Source: Hydractinia symbiolongicarpus (taxonomy: Eukaryota; Cnidaria; Hydrozoa; Anthoathecata; Hydractiniidae). Taken from it: DNA of 64,000 nucleotides. The position numbers and the translations under genes were made by a program. Below the pieces are notes generated by a model. It worked only from the letters and a program-made list of their open reading frames with translations, was not told where the DNA came from and did no database searches. Positions within the stretch are counted from its first letter, which is position 1. Every line of letters starts with the position of its first letter. Below are positions 52,634 through 62,685 of the stretch, in pieces. The stretch is taken from assembly GCF_029227915.1 (NCBI RefSeq), contig NC_079880.1:15022001-15086000 (forward strand). The letters are read 5' to 3'.

Positions 52634-53763
52634 ATGACATCGTACGGAACACGTGTTTTCAAGCGGCTGAATAATGTTTTTGAAAAGTATGAAAGGTTGC
52701 CCTCGATTATTTTGAAACCAAAACAAGTTCAATGTTTCGAGTATTTAGGAGAAGGACACCACGTTATAGTTGTTTTGCCTGCAGGGTTTGGTAAATCGTT
52801 AATTTATCAACTTTTACCCGACTTTGTTCCAGAACGAAAGGCAGAGGCAATATTGTACTTGTTGTCTCTCCTTTAACATCAATTATTCAAGATCAGCTAG
52901 TATATTTAACTAAAGTAGTCATTGAATGTGGTTTCTTACAACTCGAAGACCAAGCTAATAATAGTCAGAAGTACAAACCCTTGTTTGAAGAAGATTTGAA
53001 TGATGCATCAAATTCTATTTTCAAAATTTCAAAAAGCATTGTTGCAGGCAAATGTAAAATTTTATTTGCATATCCTGAGTCCCTGTTATCAGATCAGGGA
53101 AGGAAAATATTAAGATCAAAAATTGAGGAAAATGTTGTGGCTTGTGTGAGGCGCATTGTGTGGAATTATGGTAAGTATAGCTAGCTAGCTAGCTTTCTTT
53201 GTAAATATAACGTATCAAAAATCTAGCTACATACATAGCTATTATATATAAAAATAATATGCCTAAATATAGCAACTAAATATATATAAACAAACTATTA
53301 TATATTATATATCCATTTGAAAAAGTTTCACAAACAGAATATGTGTATATGTATAGCTATAATAATTGAATAATATAAATTTATCACATAATACGGTTAA
53401 GCTAAAAAAATGATGAATTACTGTATGTTATATCTAGGGGTGAAGAATTTCGTACAGAATTTCAAAACTTATCAGTTTTACAAGCATTATTCCGTCACAG
53501 TATCATGTTAGCTTTGACTGCAACTGCTTTACCCACAAAATTACGTAATTTAAAAAAAGCTTTGAAAATAGAAAATTGCAAAGTGGTTACTGCAAATCCA
53601 AATCGTAAAAGCAATTTTTTTTAAAAAAGAAATCAGAATGAGTAATTGCAAGGGTTTAGCAGAAAATAGGGATATATTACTACCTATCGCAACAGAGTTA
53701 AAGCACAAAAAACAAAACTACCCTATGACAATTATTTATTTAAATTTAACAAATTTGCAATAA
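52634..53763 (+). pseudogene. RecQ-type DNA helicase fragment, inactivated
   Basis: Exon 52634-53170 has a Q-motif-like LKPKQVQCFEYL and Walker A GFGKSLIYQLLP, then a frame change after VPER (near 52850), then ILFAYPESLLSD. The donor GTAAGT is at 53171 and the acceptor TATCTAG ends at 53437; the next exon reads EFRTEFQNLSVLQALF and LALTATAL (motif III). Where the DEAH box belongs (near 53148) the sequence is four bases short and the Asp is lost. A stop follows near 53623. Only the first RecA-like lobe is present. RecQ helicases unwind DNA in repair; multicopy, transposon-linked versions would explain its position inside the unit at 51512-54568. Confidence 0.8.
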
Positions 53764-53985
53764 AAATATAGAATATAAAGCATAATAATTTTATTAAACA
53801 ACTATTTAACAATTTTTATAACTAACCAACGGATGATGGTGTGAAGTTTCTTTGTATTTATTGTTTTTAATTGATTTTTACGACTTATGTTATTTAATCA
53901 ATGAACATGTATTTTTTACCTGTTTGCTGCAGCAACCTTCAATAACAAGTACTGTATTTATTCTTTGCATTAAGGACAATTCATG

Positions 53986-54467
53986 TCATCTGTGCTGCTT
54001 TAAAATTGAGTAAATAAAACACAATTTTATCTGTAGATCATGCTCAATATGTTTTCTGCCTGCTACAGCTGTCAATATGTCTATTAAAAATGGATTATAT
54101 TGTGTGACTTCTGACCATAAATTACCTTCTTTAAAAAACATCATTTCGTCACAATTCTTTTCAAACAAGACAGAGCCACCACTTTTCTTTACAAGTTTTT
54201 GCATGCAGTGCTTATTTTATCTGTAACAAGTTGCTTAATGGCATCAATTAATTTAGGGCAATTATTTTTTATGGTAGTAATGATAATATCAATTCTCCTT
54301 GTTTGTAATGCAGTAATAATTTTATTTTCTTGATCTTCAGTAATAAAGTCGCTTTGAGGTTGTTTTGTTTTGCCAAGTTCTTTAGGAAGTATTTTTGTGT
54401 TTGACTTTATGTCTGTTTCATTTGTTATGCTCAGTAAAGTAATAATTAGGGTAATGCCGTGGGCCAA
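53986..54467 (-). pseudogene. Broken minus-strand ORF of the same unit, family unknown
   Basis: Two overlapping frames (54467-54189, then 54204-53986) give a lysine-rich helical protein, with KKSGGSVLFEKNCDEMMF followed by SEVTQYNPFLIDILTAVAG. The join near 54200 needs a frame change. It converges on the helicase and lies just inside the right terminal repeat, so it may be the end of the unit's transposase. I do not recognise it with certainty. Confidence 0.45.
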
Positions 54468-54578
54468 TCAGATGCGATACGGTGACCAGCCTGGTCCAGG
54501 GCTATTTCGCTAGAACTATCAGAAAGCGCAGCGCCGTTGAGAAGCAAACAGTCCTTGGGACGACGTTGGGAGTAATAC

Positions 54579-54888
54579 TCTGTATAGCTGCAATACGGAA
54601 TTTGGTTCAGCTATACGGAGTCTGCCAACGAATGTTCTTAAAGTGAAATATTGCAATATATGACTGTTTAAAACTATTTCCAAAAAAATAAAAATTAATC
54701 ACCATAAAGAACAAGTTAAAAAGACAAGCACATCATTTTCCAACTTTTTTATCCATCGTAAACATACGAAGTATATTATTGTAGCTATATGGAATTTGGG
54801 AACAGTAGTTTGATTGCAGCAAACGGATTACGGCATAAAGATTGTGAGATACTGAGAGTATGTTATGCAGAAGTTGCTATGCGGAGTA
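54579..54888. other. Short spacer between the RecQ unit and the minisatellite
   Basis: Contains isolated ATACGGA motifs near 54592 and 54617 and otherwise nothing recognisable. Confidence 0.5.
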
Positions 54889-55335
54889 TGCTATACGGAG
54901 TGTGACATGCTTCATATACGAAGTATGCTATACGGAGTGTGACATGCTTAGTATACGGAGTGTGATGTGCTTAGTATACGGAGTATGACATGCTTATAGC
55001 ATGAAGAGTATGAAATGCCTAGTATACGGAGTGTGACATGCTTAATATACGAAGTATGTTATACGGAGTGTGACATGCTTAGTATACGGAGTGTGACATG
55101 CTTAGTATACGGAGTGTGACATGCTTAATATACGAAGCATGCTATACGGAGTGTGACATGCTTAGTATACGGAGTGTGACATGCTTAGTATACGGAGCGT
55201 GACATGCTCAGTATACGAAGTTTGACATGCTTATAGCATAAGGAGTATGACATGCTTAATATACGACGTGTGACATGCTTAATATACGAAGTATGTTATA
55301 CGGAGTGTAGGCTTAGTATACGGAGTGTGACATGT
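54889..55335. repeat. 23-bp minisatellite
   Basis: About 20 units of CTTAGTATACGGAGTGTGAC plus ATG, with variants (AATATACGAAGTATG, TATAGCATAAGGAGTATG). The TATACGGAG core also occurs at 51500 and near 54617, on both sides of the RecQ-bearing unit, so that unit seems to have landed within or beside the array. Confidence 0.9.
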
Positions 55336-55744
55336 TTGGTACGAACAATTTTAAAGTTGCATAATAAAAAGTCATTGATTGTATGGTTAGTTTTGTTGCA
55401 TATAGAAACATCCAAAACAAAGTTCTAAGGCTTAGAATAAATATAATAAATAATAATTTTACAAAGTTAAATTTTCTTCCCGTAAGATGTTTCGGCAGCA
55501 AAGCAACGTTTTCGGCTTAACCGGAATCAAATCAAATGAATTAACTTTACATGTAACGTATTGCGCCATATCGATACTTTTTTTCCCGTATGATATATCA
55601 TCAAGAAATTTTTTCTTTAAAAACGCAGAAATGAAATTAGCGGGAATTTCATTTTCCATAACTACTATATGGGAATGAAAATAAGTACACTTCGCTCCTT
55701 CGACACCTTTACCCCCCCTCTAAACCCTGCCGATCGATTAAGAG
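55336..55744. other. Spacer at the left border of the viral-type element
   Basis: A+T-rich until about 55690, then the base composition shifts toward G+C. A minus-strand reading (55459-55659) has no motif. No clear terminal inverted repeat of the element is visible here. Confidence 0.4.
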
Positions 55745-58700
55745 TGTGAGGGATACTGTTACTTTTTATTATAATAACCTCAAGGAGCAAATCTCACCAA
55801 CGCTTCATGATGTTGTTGAAGATGAGGCGCAGATGATAGAAGACGGAAATCGAGTGACGACATGGCAGTTCAATAAGACCCTTAACCAACCACTGGCAGA
55901 TGCTATTATGCAAAAAATCACGCCTCATATTGATATGAGAGTCACGGTAGTCTACAGCTTCAACTGTGATATTCACAAAGGTGGTGGTGATGTGTCAGGT
56001 TATAACAAGACCAGGAGCTCTGGGTCACTATCAAGCATTGCAGAAATCTAAACCTTCATAGAGCAATGTGAGATGAAGCGTCTCGACCTCGAAGATGCGG
56101 AGTTTTGGACCAAGGCATACCTACCACCCGACAGAACTATCGAGACCCCTGGAGCATACGAGGGCAAAATTGTCTTTAAGCATGTGCAACTCAAGATCAT
56201 TTCATCAAGAGAACCGTTACTTGGATGTGGACCACTTCCTGACTGGTTGCGAAAGAAGAGATTCATCTACGGCTTTGACAAAGAAGATGAAAGAACGGAC
56301 AATTTGTGCTTCTGGAGATGCCATACACGTGCACTACAGAGGAGAGCGCAAGCAGCGTAAAAAGCGCACCACACAAGAATCCCTCGCACTGGCTCGTGAG
56401 TACTACGAGGACCCCAATCTAAAGCGTGAAAATGTGCGCTTTACAAAGCTTGTAGATTTCGAGGGTATTGCCAAACGATTCAAGATTAACATCAGAGTAT
56501 TTGAACCGAAGACGAACACTGACAAGGCACCATGGCGGCTCGTCTAAGGACAGAACCAGTACAAAAAGGGGTTAGACACGATCAATCTTGGTATGTTGGA
56601 TGGCCACTGTTTTTTCATCAAAAAGATGGATGTTTTAACGCAACATTGGGAATGCGAGGCGTGTAATCAACGGTTCACGCAAAGCAACAACCTCACGCGA
56701 CATAAACAGGACGAGTGCAAAGGTGCCAAGACTACGATCATTTGCAAAGGCAAAAAGGTCGAGCGCATGCCGAGCAAATCAGAAAATGTCTTTTACCCCG
56801 ATAAGGGTTTCAGCTATGCGGCATGTCAGTGGATAGAAGCGATGGCTGAGCAAACAGGTAGACACATACATCACTCACTCTGTGGACATGGAGGTGAACG
56901 AGTGCTGCGAGATTATCTAAAGCGCGAGGTGTATAAAGTTGACGGTTATGAGCCCATACCGAAGACAGTCTACGAATACAACAGCTGCAAGTGGCACGGA
57001 TGTCTCTGCCAACCCAATAGATCCAATGCAGAAAAGAATTTGTACATTGAAACTAAGTGGAAGGAAGACTTCATAGTAAGGTCAGGGTATAACCTTGTCA
57101 CAGCATGGGAGTGCGAGAACCCACCAAAAATCAAGAGATGCTTCAAGAAAGAATTTCGACTCTACCCCCACTACATCGTGTTCGACTTTGAGGCCCTCAT
57201 AGCACCATTGAATCAGCGACAAACAGCAGATCTAACATATCTACCCGAGCATATCCCAGTAAGTGTGGCTGTTCATGACAGTCTCAACGAAAATCCAACA
57301 TTCATCGAGCACCACGATCCCAAGATTTTGGTTAAACAGTTCGTTAAGGAGCTGGAGAAAAGGCAGGCCCTCATCGTTGAAGAAGTTGAGAGAGTGTACC
57401 CAAGGCCCGACGATTTTGACATGCTGCCATACAGATACCAGGACGCCTGGAACGAATGGGTGAACCAAGTGACGGTGATAGGTTATAACAGTGGTAAGTA
57501 TGACATCAATCTGATCAAGCAGTACTTTGTCGAACGAATTGCGGATGATGACGAGGATAAGATTAAAGTAGCAAAGAAGAGCAATGACTACATGTTCCTC
57601 GCCACTTCAAAGTTCAAATTCATAGATATTAAAAACTTTTTAGCGCCCGGGATGAGCTATGAAGATTGGTGCAAGTCGTTGGATTGCAACCTCAAAAAGC
57701 TCGTGTTCCCATACGAGTGGTTGTCGAGATATGACAAGCTGAATCATATCGGCCCTGTCGATCATGAGGCCTTCTATAGCAACCTTAGCGGTAAAAACAC
57801 CCTCTCGCCCGAAGATTACCAGGCGTTCCGGGATGAGTTCTATAAGAGCGGGTGTGTTACTATGATGGACTGGTTGGCCGAGTACAACCTGGCGGACGTG
57901 GTACCTTTTGTCGAAGCTGTCAATAAGCAAGGACTACATACTACTAGGATGAGATTGACATTCTGAAGGACGCCGTGAGTATACCAGGTGTATCGATGCG
58001 CTACGTTCTGAACAAATCCCTGCGCTTGAACCCCGAAATAGAGCTTTTTGCACCGGGGGACCCCTGCATGCACAAGTGCCAAGACAACTGCATCAAAAAC
58101 CAATGTAAGGCCTGCATCGAAATAAAAAAATCATGCGACGAGTGCACCAGGAATGAGGCTTATCATCTCCTGCAAACAGGCATGGTAGGTGGCCCCGCTA
58201 TCGTCTTCTGTAGGTATCATGAGCGAAATGTGACAGCCATAACATCTCACATCTATGACAGCCCACGCAAGTGTAAGACCATACTAGGTTATGACGCGAA
58301 CATGCTCTACCCGAGCACCCTGCTGGTTGATTTCCCTTGTGGGATGTAGAAGCTGATAAAGATGGCAGACCCAGTTGGAGGATTGGAAGCTCTGGTGCAT
58401 GGTGTTCAGGATGGATCGCTTTTTGGTTTTGCCCAAGTTGATATCGAAGTGCCTGCCGAGCTGTACGACAAGTTCAGCGAAATGGCCCCGTTATTTGTGT
58501 TGAAAGAGATCCCTGATAGCCAAATACCGCAGCAAATACATGAGTATTTGACCAAGACCGGGCGAAAACGTATCCCCGGCACTGCGAAGCTCCTGGGGCT
58601 GATGAAAGCGGAGAAGACCCTGTTGTGTACAGACCTGCTCAAGTGGTATCTGGAGCGTGGGTTAGTAGTCACGGCCTGCTACCAGCTACTCAAGTACTCA

Positions 58701-59478
58701 AGGGGTAAACCATTCGCGTGTTTCCCGGAGGAGATTGCGAATGTTGAAAGGCAACAACTTCTACGGAAAAATGATCGAAGACCTGGCAAGGAATGCCAAC
58801 ACCACCTTAACCAGGGATGAGAAGGTGGTAGATGCGGTAACGAGGAGCCCATACCTGGAGGATTTGGAAGAGATTGAAGACGCGTACGAGGTGAGAAGGA
58901 GGAAGCAATGAGTTTCCATCGATCGAGCCTATCAATGTGGGATATATGTTTACCAATTAGCCAAGTTGCGCATGCTTGAGTTCTATTATGATTTTCTAGA
59001 TCAGTACGTCGTTCGCCGAGATTTTGAGTACATTTATATGGATACGGATAGCGCTTATTTTGCCAACTCTGGAGATGAGCTACGTGATGTCGTTCGCCAT
59101 GAACTCCTAGAGCAGTACGACGCCGATGTGAAAAATTGGCTAGTCACCGACAGGTACTCGAGTCGGACGGGAGGTTTGTTCAAACCCGAATTCATCGGGT
59201 CTCGAATGATCGCTTTGACGGCGAAGTGCTATTTCATTGAAGGCAAGGAAGGCACGAAATTCTCGTGCAAAGGCATGTCCAAAAGGCAGCATGAAGTAAC
59301 GTGGGCCAGGTATATGGGAGTTTTAAAGAGTGAGATAGACACTGCCAAAAAGGTAGGTTTCAGGGTGTACGACCAAGGCATGGTGACGTATCAGCAGAAC
59401 AAGCTGGGACTCTCTGCTTTTTACGATAAGCGAATTGTGCATGACGACGGGGTACACACATCCCTGCTGACGCTGTAA
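55745..59478 (+). pseudogene. Protein-primed family B DNA polymerase, multiply broken
   Basis: Replicates linear viral-type DNA from a protein primer. In order there is an N-terminal region with an AFWRC-like block (NLCFWRC near 56310), a C2H2-like finger (CEACNQRFTQSNNLTRHK, 56656-56709), a YNSCKWHGC block (56980-57005), exonuclease motifs VFDFEA (57178-57195) and VIGYNSGKYDIN (57475-57510), palm motif A LGYDANMLYPS (58288-58320), motif B KGNNFYGK (58747-58770) and motif C YMDTDSAYF (59035-59061). Breaks are TAA at about 56049, a frame change near 56320, TAA at about 56545, a frame change near 57942, TAG at 58347, a shift or small loss near 58740 and TGA at 58909. No ATG at the left end. Confidence 0.9.
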
Positions 59479-59528
59479 ATAGTGGGTTTCCCTGTCCGGA
59501 TTTTTGTGAAGCGATGCCTTACAAAAAC

Positions 59529-59568
59529 AACAAAACACCCAGAGGGTTCCCTTGCGAGGGTTTTGTTT
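59529..59568 (+). terminator. Hairpin after the polymerase gene
   Basis: ACAAAACACCC (59530-59540) pairs with GGGTTTTGT (59558-59566) with one bulged base. It lies about 50 bases after the polymerase stop. Proposed 3'-end signal, by analogy with the other hairpins in this element. Confidence 0.5.
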
Positions 59569-59674
59569 TGAAAAATAAACATGCTATGCGAGATATGCCT
59601 ATGTCTCGCTGTACTCCCCCCCATACGTCTTGATCATCTTCGGTTATTTGAGATACAAACGACTAATAATAAAG

Positions 59675-60169
59675 ATGTCTAAATTAGCTGAAATTTTCGA
59701 TGTTGTTGATACCCCGGCAAAAGGGCTTGAGCAACGTGAAAAACCTATAGACAGGCGTCAGGTTTTGAAAGATGCACGTAAAGGTAAGGCACAACTTCTA
59801 CCAAAGAAGTGTACAGAAGCTTATATTGACAAAGCATCAGACGAGGTTATCGACAAGGTGTACTCTGAGTACAGTAAGCGTGAGATCCAGGAAAAGGGTA
59901 CAAAGACTGCGAAGTCACTGTTAACTCATGCGATAAGCATGTACACGAAGACTATAAGTAACGTAGTGACCCTCGATAGCCCCGAAGGCTTGAGGCAAGA
60001 TATCGAGGAGGACCCCATCATCAGGGATAGTATGGCTGACTTAGGGATTCTCGTGTATTCAGCTTTTGAAAAGCTCCTATTGCCTCTGCTTATTGCTGCG
60101 CATACCATTAATCATGCACAGCTCTTAACGTCGAAGGTAGTTGAAGAACGAGATGATGAGGAGCAATAA
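59675..60169 (+). CDS. Conserved Polinton-type protein, function unknown
   Basis: 164 residues from ATG 59675 (MSKLAEIFDVVDTPAKG); an in-frame upstream start at 59630 is less likely. Largely helical and charged, with a hydrophobic segment near the end (LLLPLLIAAHTINHAQLL), then an acidic tail EERDDEEQ. It has an intact frame although the polymerase next to it is wrecked. A relative stands alone at 47413-47862. Proteins like this are, as I recall, regular companions of cnidarian Polintons, but no role is known to me; the next ORF starts 5 bases after its stop. Confidence 0.75.
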   Translation: MSKLAEIFDVVDTPAKGLEQREKPIDRRQVLKDARKGKAQLLPKKCTEAYIDKASDEVIDKVYSEYSKREIQEKGTKTAKSLLTHAISMYTKTISNVVTLDSPEGLRQDIEEDPIIRDSMADLGILVYSAFEKLLLPLLIAAHTINHAQLLTSKVVEERDDEEQ

Positions 60170-60173
60170 AAAG

Positions 60174-60727
60174 ATGAGCAGCGCGTGTAGTATTATTATC
60201 AACCAACAAAAACAACAAACCGAGACCGTCGAAAAAATTGTTGAAGTACACAAAAAGCACCCGGGAAGAGTTGCCCAGGGGCACAGACTAACGGCACTGA
60301 TGAGGGAGAGAAAGCTTGGAAGAGCTCCGCCCAAGAAAGAACCCATGACGTTTAGAGTGTTCTTGAGATACTTTGAGAGAGATTTAAACACTCCTGAAAC
60401 CATACTCACCGGGATAAAAGAGACCATGGAAATTCTTGAGGATCAGGGCCTGGCCTTCCATCTTTCTGTAAGAAGAACGTGGGCAAAAGTACTTCTCAAG
60501 AGAGTCAAGAACCTGTCGCAATTCCTCCCAAGTCCCCGGGCAGTGTCTATCTCTATGACGCTGGAGGCATCGTTGCTATACTCACCTGTGTAGAAGTTGG
60601 ATTCTATATTTTCCGTAAGCAGCCCGTAGCGGCTCAGCAGCCTGCAGATATCCCACGTGCGCCTCAACCCACGCGAAAGCAAGAGCCCACAGCCCAGCCC
60701 GATATCAACTTTTTCAAGATGATATAA
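60174..60727 (+). pseudogene. Membrane-anchored small protein, probably frameshifted
   Basis: The first frame runs from ATG 60174 to 60593: glutamine-rich start, then HKKHPGRVAQGHRLTALMRERK, a basic motif that, as I recall, is common in a Polinton membrane protein. The second overlapping frame (60479-60727) holds a proline/serine-rich stretch, a membrane segment GGIVAILTCVEVGFYIF and a tail ending in a stop. The two look like one gene with a shift between about 60440 and 60490, though two overlapping genes cannot be excluded. The overlap with the upstream gene is typical of compact viral genomes. Confidence 0.5.
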
Positions 60728-60741
60728 TCTATAATATAAAC
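60724..60741 (+). promoter_or_regulatory. A+T-rich promoter-like spacer
   Basis: ATAATCTATAATATAAAC separates two genes in an otherwise G+C-richer element and ends directly at the ATG of the next ORF. TATA-type content suggests a promoter; no further evidence. Confidence 0.3.
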
Positions 60742-60984
60742 ATGAGCAGCAAAGAATATCAGAAGGAAGTTGTTCACTCTCTTTGGGAGTCTGTAAGACT
60801 AGTGTCATATACTATCCTACTAGCACTAGGTGCAAAAAAGGCGCTAGGAGTTTCTAGACCAGGTGCCAAGATGGATCTGGAGGACGGGGTTAAATTGGCG
60901 AGGTACATGACTGGTGCGATCTTATTTGATGATTATGCGATAAAGAAAGGCTGGTACAAGCGATCGATGATGCATCCAAAATAG
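60742..60984 (+). CDS. Small membrane protein of the viral-type element
   Basis: 80 residues, intact, with one hydrophobic segment (LVSYTILLALGAKKALGV, about residues 20-37) between charged ends, and a C-terminus rich in Lys and Tyr. Of the size and position of small virion-membrane ORFs in Polintons. A hairpin follows 19 bases after the stop. Confidence 0.6.
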   Translation: MSSKEYQKEVVHSLWESVRLVSYTILLALGAKKALGVSRPGAKMDLEDGVKLARYMTGAILFDDYAIKKGWYKRSMMHPK

Positions 60985-61003
60985 AATAATAGTCCAGCGA
61001 AAA

Positions 61004-61033
61004 TTTTTGTGTACCTGGTGGTATACACAAAAA
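61004..61033 (+). terminator. Hairpin between two genes
   Basis: TTTTTGTGTACC (61004-61015) pairs with GGTATACACAAAAA (61020-61033), with a 2-base bulge and a TGGT loop. Ends 4 bases before the ATG of the HNH gene and begins 19 bases after the preceding stop. Confidence 0.6.
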
Positions 61034-61037
61034 CAAC

Positions 61038-61652
61038 ATGGAAGAGAGCAAGAAATGTTCAAACTACAATCGCTTTTTATCTTTAGACAATTTCAAGATC
61101 AACAATGGGCAACGGACGAAAATGTGCATTAAATGCCTGGATAAAAAGAAGGAATGGCAAGAACGCAGTAGATGCATCGAACATGGTAGGCGGTTATCCC
61201 GCTGCAGGGGCTGTAGAGGTGGAGCTATATGCATCAAACATGGTAGGATAAGATCAACATGTAAGGACTGTGGACGAGGAGGCAGAACCAAATGCCTGCA
61301 TCAAAAACGGGGGAAGAATTGTCCCATAAATGATTTTCCTGGGTATTAATATCACCTCATTCTAAATAGGATTCATTGTGCTTTAAACCGTGACACAGAG
61401 ATAGCTTCCACCGAGTATCTCGGTTGCAATATCGTTACCTTCATGAAGCATATCCAGGCTCAATTCAGGGATAGCATGAATTGGGGAAACCGGAGGCAGT
61501 AGCAGTTTGACCACAAGGTGCCACTAAAGTATAGGGAGAATGGAGAATATCCCAGCGATGAAGTACAATTAGCGAGGCTCCACTACACTAATATACAACC
61601 CATGTGGGCGGATGAAAACATGGCAAAATGTCATCGACATATCTCTCAGTAA
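61038..61652 (+). pseudogene. Zinc-ribbon HNH endonuclease, two premature stops
   Basis: From ATG 61038 one frame runs to TAA 61650. Residues 7-35 form a CxxC-type ribbon; the second position reads Tyr in KKCSNYN. Then two repeats of the CIEHGRR / CIKHGR plus CxxCxGG type follow, known from giant-virus and algal-virus nucleases. Near the end come EYLGCNIVTFMKHIQ, FDHKVPLKY (HNH catalytic His block) and LHYTNIQPMWADEN (Asn/His block). TAA at 61347 and TAG at 61500 interrupt it. Such nucleases cut DNA, in homing or genome processing. Only the 103-residue zinc part can still be read as one protein. Confidence 0.82.
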
Positions 61653-61693
61653 GTACATCCAAGGTTTCTGTCTGCCCAAGGCATATAGAATAA

Positions 61694-62290
61694 ATGCTGG
61701 AGGTAGTAAAAGACCCGCATACAGCAATCTTAACGGGACCTACTTCGTGCGGGAAAACACAGCGTGTACTCGATCTCCTGGAGAACGAGTACAAGCACCA
61801 TTTCTTCAACGTTGTCATCCTCTGTCCCACCATCCGCTGGAATAAGACCTACCTGGATAGAGCATCGCTTTGAAAAGATGACTATGTGTTCCTGATAGAG
61901 CCGGGTGACCAGTTATTTGAATGGATCAAACAGCTATCGAAGCTGCTTGCGGGTGAAGAGAGCTTGTTCATTATCGATGATATGATAAGCGATAAAAGAC
62001 TTGATAAAAAGCGGCAGCCCTTGCTCGAACTCGCTATCTCGGGTAGGCACAGAAAACACAGCCTATGGCTCCTCACTCAAAGTTATACGGCCTTGCCTAA
62101 AAATCTCCGTCGGCAGAAGAAGCAGCTGTTCATGTGGTACCCCCACGAAAGGAGCGACATGAAGCTGGTGGATGAGGAAACCAACATGATCAATTATTGG
62201 GAGAGTATCAAGACCCAGTTGCGCAAATCTAAGCATGCGTGCTTGTATGTGAGATTGGAACACCCTCGGACCTGGAAAATTTTGGAGTGA
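61694..62290 (+). pseudogene. A32-like FtsK/HerA packaging ATPase, one premature stop
   Basis: ATG 61694 opens a frame with Walker A GPTSCGKT (61736-61759). TGA lies at 61871. After it the same frame is open to 62290 with Walker B SLFIIDDM (61960-61983), the arginine-rich SGRHRKHSLWLLTQSY block and ALPKNLRRQ. This family pumps DNA into capsids of nucleocytoplasmic viruses, Polintons and adintoviruses. Its 198-codon length is short but normal for the group. The single stop between Walker A and B makes the product inactive unless read through. It follows the HNH gene by 41 bases. Confidence 0.88.
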
Positions 62291-62299
62291 CGCGGACAT

Positions 62300-62324
62300 C
62301 AGTTTTACTCGGCGGGTACAACTG
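62300..62324 (+). terminator. Hairpin after the ATPase gene
   Basis: CAGTTTTAC (62300-62308) pairs with GTACAACTG (62316-62324) with one mismatch, starting 10 bases after the stop. Weaker than the hairpins at 62605 and 63142. Confidence 0.4.
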
Positions 62325-62365
62325 AAATTTGAAGCATTTTTGCCTTGATTTTCAACTAAATAAAT

Positions 62366-62566
62366 ATGACTTGTATCGAAATATCGCGAGAGGAAGAGAT
62401 CCGGAAATTGGAGGAAACAATCAAGGAATTGGAAGCAGATCTCGAGGAAAGAAATTGGGAGCTGTATAGGATAAATCTGATGGAAAAATACAACAACCGG
62501 ATCGCTCTAATCCTGTGTGTTTCGTCGCTGGCTCTTACCATGATCAAGTATATGATGAAATATTAA
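62366..62566 (+). CDS. Small coiled-coil membrane protein
   Basis: 66 residues from ATG 62366: acidic coiled coil (REEEIRKLEETIKELEADLEE, roughly residues 8-28), then a hydrophobic anchor (IALILCVSSLALTMI, about 46-60) and a short basic tail. Intact. No family recognised; likely a virion or membrane accessory protein of the element. Confidence 0.5.
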   Translation: MTCIEISREEEIRKLEETIKELEADLEERNWELYRINLMEKYNNRIALILCVSSLALTMIKYMMKY

Positions 62567-62604
62567 GACCCGGCGTGTTAGGGCGATAGACGATTAAGTT
62601 GCAG

Positions 62605-62630
62605 TTTTGTGGTTTATCAAAACCACAAAA
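62605..62630 (+). terminator. Perfect hairpin between two genes
   Basis: TTTTGTGGTTT (62605-62615) pairs perfectly with AAACCACAAAA (62620-62630), loop ATCA. It is followed by TCACGAGCACCGTCCTCGCA, which recurs after the hairpin at 63142-63170. Confidence 0.7.
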
Positions 62631-62685
62631 ATCACGAGCACCGTCCTCGCAACACGATTCCTCGATCCAAAAACTGTAAGGTAAA

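Larger units (their letters stand above)
51512..54568. mobile_element. Transposon-like unit carrying a RecQ-type helicase
   Basis: GGAGTAATAC occurs at both edges (51502-51511, 54569-54578), a 10-base target-duplication candidate. Near the ends, CAGGCTGGTCAC at about 51563-51574 is mirrored by GTGACCAGCCTGG at about 54481-54493, with further imperfect inverted matches outward (CGAAA...GGC.CTGG) and inward (GTATC then TGATT). Inside are a dead plus-strand helicase (52634-53763) and a broken minus-strand ORF (53986-54467). I cannot place it in a named superfamily; Academ-type elements are known to carry a helicase, but that link is a guess. Confidence 0.6.

Noticed and set aside
54889-55335. 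CRISPR array
   Set aside because: Units are directly adjacent, with no unique spacers; it is a 23-base minisatellite in a eukaryotic context.
55459-55659. A gene at the left border of the viral-type element
   Set aside because: Short A+T-rich minus-strand frame without motifs; it overlaps another chance frame.
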